A DNA stretch of 10,541 bases from Vicinamibacteria bacterium (GTDB lineage: Bacteria > Acidobacteriota > Vicinamibacteria > Vicinamibacterales > UBA2999): positions 1-10,541 of the forward strand of contig JAICQE010000160.1 in NCBI GenBank assembly GCA_025938035.1. The letters run 5' to 3'. Positions 1-5,506 of the stretch are shown here, in pieces. The notes under the pieces are model-generated. The model was given only the letters and a program-made list of their open reading frames with translations. It ran no database searches and was not told where the DNA came from. The translations under genes were made by a program, and so were the position numbers. Numbering within the stretch: the first letter of the stretch is position 1; every line of letters begins with the position of its first letter.

Positions 1-10
1 CACGACGTCG

Positions 11-40
11 CGTTCTTCCGCCTAAGGGCGGAAGCTACCA
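11..40 (-). repeat. REP-like hairpin repeat, copy 1
   Basis: Read on the minus strand this element is GTAG followed by an 8-bp perfect stem, CTTCCGCC and GGCGGAAG, around a 4-nt loop CTTA. In plus coordinates the stem arms are 15-22 and 27-34. The same architecture recurs at 7181-7208, 9412-9440 and 9449-9476. A GTAG tetranucleotide at the foot of a short GC hairpin is the known hallmark of REP elements mobilised by REP-associated tyrosine transposases (RAYTs); assignment to that class is inference. It lies downstream of corA and could protect or terminate that transcript, but no U-tract follows it. Confidence 0.75.
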
Positions 41-49
41 ACCCCAATC

Positions 50-117
50 TAATCCCTGCCCTGATCCCTGATCCCTGATCCCTGATCCCTGATCCCTGAT
101 CCCTGTTCCCCGATCCC
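50..117. repeat. 7-bp tandem array (TGATCCC)n
   Basis: Six perfect head-to-tail copies of TGATCCC occupy 62-103. Diverged units continue at 104-110 (TGTTCCC) and 111-117 (CGATCCC), and a related unit TAATCCC sits at 50-56. The array ends three bases before the corA stop codon and therefore lies in the 3' flank of that gene. The unit length of 7 keeps no reading frame and nothing suggests it is coding. It is a variable-number tandem repeat candidate of unknown function. Confidence 0.9.
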
Positions 118-120
118 CGG

Positions 121-1122
121 TCACAGCCACCGAGACCGCCTGAAGCCGATGAACAGCGCCAGGCTGGCCACCACCATCGTGCCGAGCGCGATGAAGTAGC
201 CATACTTCCAGTGCAGCTCCGGTATGTTGGTGAAGTTCATTCCATAGACGCCGGCGATCATCGTCGGCACCGCAATCATCGCCGCCCACGCGGTGATCCG
301 CTTCATGTGCTCGTTCTGCGCCACGGTCATCAGCGACAGGTGCGCTTCGAGCGCGCTCGTCAGCAGCTCGCGCTGCGCGTCGATCGACTCGTTCAGCCGC
401 ATGATGTGATCGTAGACGTCGCGGAAATATGGCCGCGTGTCGGCCGGAATATGAGGAATGTCGAACCGCAGGAGCCGGTTGCAGACATCGGCCAGCGGCG
501 ACACCGCGCGGCGGAGCGACACGAGATCGCGCTTCAGCAGATAGATCCTCGCCGTCGCGTCGCTCGCCGTCGGATCGTCCAGCACCACGCCCTCGAGCTC
601 CTGTACTTCCTCCTCGATCTGCCGCACGATCGGCAGGTACTGATCGACGATGAAGTCCATCAATGCATAGAGGACGTAGCCGGGCCCCTGCGACAGCAGC
701 TGCGGCGTGGCCTCGCATCGCTGCCGCACGCCGACATGCGATCGCAGCGATCCGTGCCTGACGGTCACGATGTAGTTGCGGCCGAGAAAGACGTGTGTCT
801 CGCCGAATTCGAGACGGCCCGTTGCGGGAACCCGCTGCGCGGTCCGCAGCACCACGAAGACCGAGTCGTCGTAGAGCTCGACCTTCGGGCGCTGGTGCGC
901 GTTGATCGCGTCTTCGATCGCCAGGTCGTGCAGACCGAACTGCTGCTGCACCTGCCGCAGCAGCGTCTGCTCCGGTTCGTACAGGCCGATCCAGACGAAT
1001 TGATCGTCACGGGCCAGCGCCGGCTGGATCTGATCGACGGTCAGCGCCGCGGCACGGGTGCCGCGCGCATACGCCGCACAGTCGATGACCGGAGCGGACT
1101 GCGGAAGGTCCCCTGATTCCAT
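121..1122 (-). CDS. corA: CorA-family magnesium/divalent cation transporter
   Basis: This 333-residue inner-membrane protein belongs to the CorA metal ion transporter family, homopentameric channels that import Mg2+ (some members Co2+ or Ni2+, some export Zn2+). The N-terminal two thirds is the soluble, charged, helix-rich domain. It includes a long acidic coiled segment rich in Glu (around residues 165-180) that fits the stalk helix. Two C-terminal hydrophobic helices flank the signature YGMNF at residues 293-297. The periplasmic loop after it reads TNIPEL, close to the family's MPEL, and the protein ends in a short basic tail as CorA proteins do. Length is normal for the family. The ATG at 1122 is the only reasonable start, but it has no Shine-Dalgarno sequence: the transcript reads C-rich just before it. 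It follows the TPR-barrel gene by 52 bp on the same strand and may be the last gene of that operon, with no obvious functional link to polysaccharide export. Confidence 0.93.
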   Translation of the reverse strand: MESGDLPQSAPVIDCAAYARGTRAAALTVDQIQPALARDDQFVWIGLYEPEQTLLRQVQQQFGLHDLAIEDAINAHQRPKVELYDDSVFVVLRTAQRVPATGRLEFGETHVFLGRNYIVTVRHGSLRSHVGVRQRCEATPQLLSQGPGYVLYALMDFIVDQYLPIVRQIEEEVQELEGVVLDDPTASDATARIYLLKRDLVSLRRAVSPLADVCNRLLRFDIPHIPADTRPYFRDVYDHIMRLNESIDAQRELLTSALEAHLSLMTVAQNEHMKRITAWAAMIAVPTMIAGVYGMNFTNIPELHWKYGYFIALGTMVVASLALFIGFRRSRWL

Positions 1123-1143
1123 GGGGGGAGGTTAATAGAAGTC

Positions 1144-1173
1144 AGGAGGAAGGAGGAAGGAGGTAGGAGGAGG
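1144..1173. repeat. 7-bp purine tandem array (AGGAGGA)n
   Basis: Four consecutive units, AGGAGGA, AGGAGGA, AGGAGGT and AGGAGGA, span 1144-1171 and are followed by GG. The tract fills most of the 52-bp gap between the TPR-barrel gene stop and the corA start. On the transcribed minus strand it reads as repeated CCUCCU, including ACCUCCUU, which matches the anti-Shine-Dalgarno tail of 16S rRNA. Whether this has any effect on corA translation is unknown. Confidence 0.85.
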
Positions 1174-1174
1174 A

Positions 1175-2980
1175 TCAGAATCCGTAGCCGAGTGTGATCC
1201 GAACGGCGGTGCGATCGAAGGCGGCGGCCACGTTCTGATAGGTCGCCTGCGCGCCGATGGACATCCGGCCGCCGAGGCGCGCGCGCAGCCCGAGAACGGC
1301 ATCGGACGACTCAACCCATGGCACGGCAGCGCCCTGCGACCAGGCGTCTTCCACCCGCTGCCGCCCGTAACCCGCACCGCCGGCGAGGACGACGGATTCG
1401 CCGAGCGGAAGGGTCACGTCCATGCGCGCCATGTGGTTCAGAAAACGCGAGGGCGAAAAGTAGCCCCCGATGCCCGGCGCGGTAATGCCGTCGCCGCTGA
1501 ACTCGCCGGGGAACGCCCCGAGATCGAGGTCGTAGGACATCCACGCCAGCGAATACCCTGGTCGCAGCGTCACGCCGCCCGGATGGAATGTCCTGCCGCC
1601 ACCGGCGAACAGTTCCTTGCGCGCGTTGTTCGAGATGCCGGTACCGCGAATCGCTCCCGCCGTTCCGGAGGCCCACACATCCCAACCCCTGGTGCGCGCT
1701 CCCAGCGCGAGCGTTGCCTGAGTGACGAATGACGGGCCATAGAACGTGCCCTCGACCCACTCGCCGGCCAGCGAGAGCCGCGACGAGGAGAGCTGTTCGC
1801 GCGCCACGCCGACCCGCACGTCGAATGCGTCGTGGAGCGCGAGCTGGATCTGGCCTCTGCCGGTAAACGTGCCCTCGGCGCCGGAAATCGAATGCGACGT
1901 CGCATCGGCGCTCACCCGCGCACGGTTGCCAATCGGCGCATCGACGCCGGCACCGATCAGGCGATCGGGGATTGACCCGCGGCTGTTGCGGTACGACGCG
2001 TGGGCCCAGGTCACCGCGATCTCCGTATCACGGCCGTGCGGATGGAACGAAAAACGAAACGGGACCGATGCCGTTTCGACCCTCGTCGACGAAGGATCGC
2101 CCGATTCGGTACTGAGCTCTGTTCCGATCTCGAGCGACGGCCGGACCTGTTGACGCAGCGTCCGGGAGGCGTTGAGTGCCATCGTGTTGCCCGGATCGAG
2201 GGCGAGCAGGCGCTGGTACTGATCGAGCGCGCGCGCCGGCCGGCCGAGCTGCGAATACGCCTGCGCGCGAAGCCGAAGCGCGTCGGGCGTGTCGATCGCC
2301 TGTCCGGACGGCAACAGTAGTGTCTTCAGCGATGCGCGGGCGCGCCCGTTCCAGCCTTCGAGCTCCGCGATGCCGATTCGTGCCTCCTGAGCCTCCGGAT
2401 TCCGCACCAGGGCAAGCTCGTACCACGCACGCGACTCGGGAACGCGGCCGCTCCACGAGAGCACCCGCGCCAGGCCGACGGCGGCGGCGATCGAGGCCTC
2501 ATCGTCGCGCAGCACGGCGACATACAACGTCCGCGATTCGTCGCGCGTGTCCGCATCCCATGACAGCACGTCCGCCAGCTTCAACCGGGCGGAGACACGA
2601 GCGGGCTCACGCTCGACAACGCTTCGCAGCCGTCGAACGGCCTCGCCACGGGTCGCCGGATCCCACGCGAGCACCTCGGCGAGCGCTTCCTCGACGTCCG
2701 GCCGCGGCTGCTGTTCGAGCACGTCGCGGATCAGCTCGATGCCTTCCGGCCGCGTTTTCGCGTCCCACGTCAGCACGCGCCCAAGCTCGAAGCGGGCGCT
2801 GGCGTTGTCCGGGTCCGCCGCCACGATCGTCCGCAACGACGCAATACCCGTGGCACGTGTCTCCAGACGCCAGGTGAGGCGGGCTGCCTCGTCCAGATTC
2901 GTCTGGCCGGACGCGCGATGCGCGGTCAGCAGCTGGCTGACGGCAATCAGCGCGGCAACGGCGGTGGATCGAGGGCTCAT
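1175..2980 (-). CDS. TPR-repeat outer-membrane beta-barrel protein, probable polysaccharide export channel (BcsC/YaiO-like)
   Basis: The 601-residue product starts with a Sec signal peptide (residues 1 to about 25, hydrophobic core AVAALIAVSQLLTA, likely cut near ASG-Q). Residues 28-280 form helical repeats. A Trp recurs at positions 37, 72, 106, 141, 176 and 210, every 34-35 residues, which is the TPR period. A more canonical TPR (AYSQLGRPARALDQY, ending LDPGN) follows at 241-265. Residues 281-601 show alternating polar and hydrophobic strands rich in Gly, Ser and aromatics, and end in GYGF. A terminal Phe is the usual beta-barrel assembly signal. TPR plus C-terminal barrel is the layout of BcsC, PgaA and related exopolysaccharide exporters, but this is far shorter than BcsC (over 1000 residues). 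Its start codon overlaps the stop of the upstream bcsA-like gene in ATGA, implying translational coupling. Role inferred: periplasmic scaffold and outer-membrane conduit for the glucan made by the synthase. A YaiO-like barrel of other function is possible. Confidence 0.82.
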   Translation of the reverse strand: MSPRSTAVAALIAVSQLLTAHRASGQTNLDEAARLTWRLETRATGIASLRTIVAADPDNASARFELGRVLTWDAKTRPEGIELIRDVLEQQPRPDVEEALAEVLAWDPATRGEAVRRLRSVVEREPARVSARLKLADVLSWDADTRDESRTLYVAVLRDDEASIAAAVGLARVLSWSGRVPESRAWYELALVRNPEAQEARIGIAELEGWNGRARASLKTLLLPSGQAIDTPDALRLRAQAYSQLGRPARALDQYQRLLALDPGNTMALNASRTLRQQVRPSLEIGTELSTESGDPSSTRVETASVPFRFSFHPHGRDTEIAVTWAHASYRNSRGSIPDRLIGAGVDAPIGNRARVSADATSHSISGAEGTFTGRGQIQLALHDAFDVRVGVAREQLSSSRLSLAGEWVEGTFYGPSFVTQATLALGARTRGWDVWASGTAGAIRGTGISNNARKELFAGGGRTFHPGGVTLRPGYSLAWMSYDLDLGAFPGEFSGDGITAPGIGGYFSPSRFLNHMARMDVTLPLGESVVLAGGAGYGRQRVEDAWSQGAAVPWVESSDAVLGLRARLGGRMSIGAQATYQNVAAAFDRTAVRITLGYGF

Positions 2981-5283
2981 GCGACCTGCCTTTCCGCGGT
3001 CTCGTCGATCTCGGCATACAGATGCCGGAACAAATCGGCCTTCTGCTGTCCGTCCAGGTGCACGAAGGTCAGGCCGACCACCGCACCCTCGCGTTCGTTG
3101 CGCACGTTGACCGCGTGCGCGTGGAACGTCGTCTGCTCGTACTGGTTCCAGCTGACGAATACCGTGACTTCCGCTCCCTGCGGGATCACCCCGTCACCCT
3201 GCAGCCGAACGGCGATGCCGGCATGGCTGATATCGATCGCGCGAGCGGACAGCTGACGCCGATCCGGCAAGATCAGTACTGACGCCAGATCGCAGGAGAA
3301 TCTCGGCGCGAGGCGCCGCAGTGCCTGACGGCGCGAGAAGACGGCCTTGAGCGAGCCGAGAATCCTGGCGAGATGTTCGCCCGACGCCATGACCAGGCCG
3401 TGCTCGGCGTCCCACGCGTCCGGCGCGCAGAACATCAGCTCGATCAGCCGGCGATGCTGTTCGTCGGTCCGGTCGACGAAGCGCACGGCGACGACGGAGC
3501 GGCCCTCACGCAGTTCGCTTCGCACCAGACGGCAGTGCACCATCACACGGCGGCCGTGCGGCGAGTCGATAGCCACGTCGAACGCCGGCGGAAGCGGTTG
3601 CGCCGTCGTCAGCCGCAGCGACATGCCCGTCTCGGAGAGATCGATGGAGGTCCCCTCGACGTGCATCCCCGCCAACTGCAGCCGGCACGGATATTCGCGC
3701 TCGACGCGCGGGGCCTGTCGATGCTGCGGAGGCTGGCGAAGGAGCAGCAGCCCGAAGAAGAGCACGACGAGGTTGTAGACCGCCCAGAACATGTTGATCA
3801 GGGTGCTGTCCCGATCGACGTCCGGCGTGGTCAGCGCATAGGCGCCGTTCAGCAGCCCGGCAACGATCAAGGTCAGCAGCACGGCCTGCGGCAGCCACAA
3901 GCCGTGTTTGCCGCGGCGCGGCGTCTTCGCCGCGTCCGTGCCCTTTGGCGTCACCGCGAAGTGGACCTTGCGCCCGGTGAACGGGAACGTCAGCGCCGTC
4001 ACCGCCATCTGAACGGCGATGCACGATTCGTAAATGTCGGACCAGAAGATCCGCCGCAGACCGCGGTTGACCAGCTGGAACGCCGCCACCGAGACAAACA
4101 GGTGCGGCATGTAGTAGCCGATCAGATCGTTCGTGTCGCGCACGATGAGCGGATGCACGCCGAGCAGCAGGAAGAACAGCGGCGCCAGGAGGTAGATGAC
4201 GCGCGGGATGCCGTAGAGCCAGTACCAGAGCGTTGCGAAGTAATGAATCCGCTGCTTGAGCGTCAGGCCCGGAAGAAACAGCCCGCCGCGCAGCAGCATG
4301 ACCTGCATCGTGCCGCGCGACCAGCGGCGCCGCTGCGTGACGTAACCGTCGAACGACTCCGGCGCCAGACCCGCGGACAGATCCTTGTTCACGTACACCG
4401 AACGCCACCCGCGGCTATGCAGCAGCATCGAGGTGTGCAGATCCTCGGTGATGGTGGTCATCGGGAATCCACCGATCTCGTCGAGCGCCGCGCGCCGGAA
4501 GACGGCGCCTGATCCGCAGAAGAAGCTCGCGTTGTCGACGTCCCGGCCGGGCTGGACGATGTGGTAGAACATGTCCTGCTCGTTGGCGATGTATTCCTGA
4601 CTGCGCAGGCGGTCCTGAAAGAGATCGGGATTGAAGAAATGGTGCGCGCTCTGCACTTGAGCGACGCGTGCATCGCGGAAATGACCGACGGTCTCCGCCA
4701 GGAACGTGCTCACCGGCACGTGATCGGCGTCGAAGGTCGCGACGAAATCACCCGACGTGCGGCCGAGCGCGTGATTCAGATTCCCTGCCTTCGCGCCCCG
4801 ATTGTCCTCACGAGCGATGTAGTTGACCCCGAGCCGCCGGCACAGTTCCGCGATCTCCGGCCGCCGCCCGTCGTCGAGCAGATGGACCTGCTTGTTGGCA
4901 TAGTCGATCGCCTGACAGCCGACGAGCGTTCGCGTGAGGATGTCGGCGCCTTCGTTGTACGAGGCGACGAAGATGTCGACGCTCGGCGAGAAGCGCGCAT
5001 CCGGCGGCGTCGAGGTACGGTCGACGCTGCGCGTGGCGATCGAATAGTGATGCAGGACGACGAGGAAGCCGTAGATCTCGGCGGCGAAGGTGGCAAGGCT
5101 GATCGCCGTTCCCAAGCCGCCCTCCCAGTTGAGCGTTTCCGTGCTGCGCCACCAGAGATACCGGAAGGTGACCGCCAGATTGAGCACGATGACGAGCGGA
5201 CGCCAGCGCGGGTGATACGGCACCCAGCGCGTGAGCGCCATCGTGCACAACAGGAGGAGGGCGGGAATCACAAGGATTTGCAT
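2977..5283 (-). CDS. bcsA: Cellulose-synthase-like GT2 glycosyltransferase with two PilZ domains
   Basis: This 768-residue inner-membrane processive beta-glycosyltransferase is expected to polymerise a UDP-sugar (UDP-glucose in BcsA) and extrude the chain. N-terminal membrane helices (about residues 1-80) precede a GT2 domain with all synthase motifs: D103, D137-D138-G139, the DAD metal site D185/D187, TED at 279-281 and QRRRW at 317-321. Membrane helices follow to about 515, interrupted by the interfacial gating loop FAVTPKG (442-448), as in BcsA. A PilZ domain (about 522-615) has R522xxxR526 and DLSETG (548-553). A second PilZ-like domain (about 651-755) has R657xxxR661 and DISHAG (684-689); both keep the c-di-GMP-binding pattern. 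I chose the ATG at 5283 over an in-frame ATG at 5328 because GGAGAG lies 4 nt upstream of it, whereas the other has no ribosome site. Length is close to classical BcsA plus one extra domain. No BcsB or BcsZ gene is adjacent. The sugar specificity cannot be read from sequence alone. Confidence 0.93.
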   Translation of the reverse strand: MQILVIPALLLLCTMALTRWVPYHPRWRPLVIVLNLAVTFRYLWWRSTETLNWEGGLGTAISLATFAAEIYGFLVVLHHYSIATRSVDRTSTPPDARFSPSVDIFVASYNEGADILTRTLVGCQAIDYANKQVHLLDDGRRPEIAELCRRLGVNYIAREDNRGAKAGNLNHALGRTSGDFVATFDADHVPVSTFLAETVGHFRDARVAQVQSAHHFFNPDLFQDRLRSQEYIANEQDMFYHIVQPGRDVDNASFFCGSGAVFRRAALDEIGGFPMTTITEDLHTSMLLHSRGWRSVYVNKDLSAGLAPESFDGYVTQRRRWSRGTMQVMLLRGGLFLPGLTLKQRIHYFATLWYWLYGIPRVIYLLAPLFFLLLGVHPLIVRDTNDLIGYYMPHLFVSVAAFQLVNRGLRRIFWSDIYESCIAVQMAVTALTFPFTGRKVHFAVTPKGTDAAKTPRRGKHGLWLPQAVLLTLIVAGLLNGAYALTTPDVDRDSTLINMFWAVYNLVVLFFGLLLLRQPPQHRQAPRVEREYPCRLQLAGMHVEGTSIDLSETGMSLRLTTAQPLPPAFDVAIDSPHGRRVMVHCRLVRSELREGRSVVAVRFVDRTDEQHRRLIELMFCAPDAWDAEHGLVMASGEHLARILGSLKAVFSRRQALRRLAPRFSCDLASVLILPDRRQLSARAIDISHAGIAVRLQGDGVIPQGAEVTVFVSWNQYEQTTFHAHAVNVRNEREGAVVGLTFVHLDGQQKADLFRHLYAEIDETAERQVA

Positions 5284-5287
5284 CGTT

Positions 5288-5293
5288 CTCTCC
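5288..5293 (-). promoter_or_regulatory. Ribosome binding site of the bcsA-like gene
   Basis: On the minus strand GGAGAG sits 4 nt before the ATG at 5283. It decides the start of the synthase: the longer reading frame beginning at 5328 lacks any purine-rich site and would add 15 polar residues before the first membrane helix. Confidence 0.75.
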
Positions 5294-5363
5294 GTCCTCG
5301 TATCGGGTGCACAGGGGAGAAGGAACAATGCTCAGCAGTAGCGATCCGGGCCTTCACAGAATC

Positions 5364-5377
5364 GTGATCCGGATCAC
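5364..5377. promoter_or_regulatory. Candidate CRP/FNR-family operator (perfect 14-bp palindrome)
   Basis: GTGATCC and GGATCAC form an uninterrupted palindrome in the 223-bp region between the divergent synthase and protease genes. Written as GTGA-N6-TCAC, with C before it and A after it, it matches the CRP consensus TGTGA-N6-TCACA at 9 of 10 positions. A further TCACA half-site lies at 5354-5358. Its centre (5370.5) is 61.5 bp upstream of the start predicted from the TATAAT box at 5420-5425, the classic class I activator position. It is also about 87 bp upstream of the bcsA start on the other strand. Binding by a CRP-like protein is inference. Confidence 0.5.
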
Positions 5378-5419
5378 AAAATCGGTCGGCGCGATCCGAA
5401 GCCCGAGCGTGAAAAGCCG

Positions 5420-5425
5420 TATAAT
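5420..5425 (+). promoter_or_regulatory. Consensus -10 box, promoter of the subtilase gene
   Basis: A perfect TATAAT stands in otherwise GC-rich DNA 81 bp before the protease start codon and reads toward it. No good -35 hexamer is found 16-18 bp upstream (sequence around CGAAGC). This fits an activator-dependent promoter served by the palindrome at 5364-5377. Sigma-70-type recognition in this organism is assumed. Confidence 0.5.
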
Positions 5426-5506
5426 TTCGCGTTCCCGTCAAGGCACCTCGGTTGCTGCGAGAGTCACGCTCCGGTCATCATCTGCCCCGGAATTCAAGGG
5501 AGTGCC

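Noticed and set aside
211..1116. Long open frame on the plus strand opposite corA (301 codons)
   Set aside because: It mirrors the corA codons, is rich in Arg and His with no domain, and high GC makes long antisense frames common.
1157..1164. Perfect Shine-Dalgarno AAGGAGGT on the plus strand
   Set aside because: It is part of the 7-bp repeat array and no plausible plus-strand gene begins after it.
3373..4512. Long plus-strand open frame opposite the bcsA-like gene (379 codons)
   Set aside because: Antisense shadow of a gene with all catalytic motifs intact; its translation is Arg/Gln/Asp-rich low-complexity sequence.
5296..5325. Possible minus-strand promoter for bcsA (TTGTTC, 18 bp, GATACG)
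   Set aside because: The hexamers match consensus poorly and the predicted start would leave almost no leader; not better than chance.
5284..5328. Upstream ATG at 5328 as the start of the bcsA-like gene
   Set aside because: No ribosome site before it, while GGAGAG stands 4 nt before the ATG at 5283; the extra residues would precede the first membrane helix.
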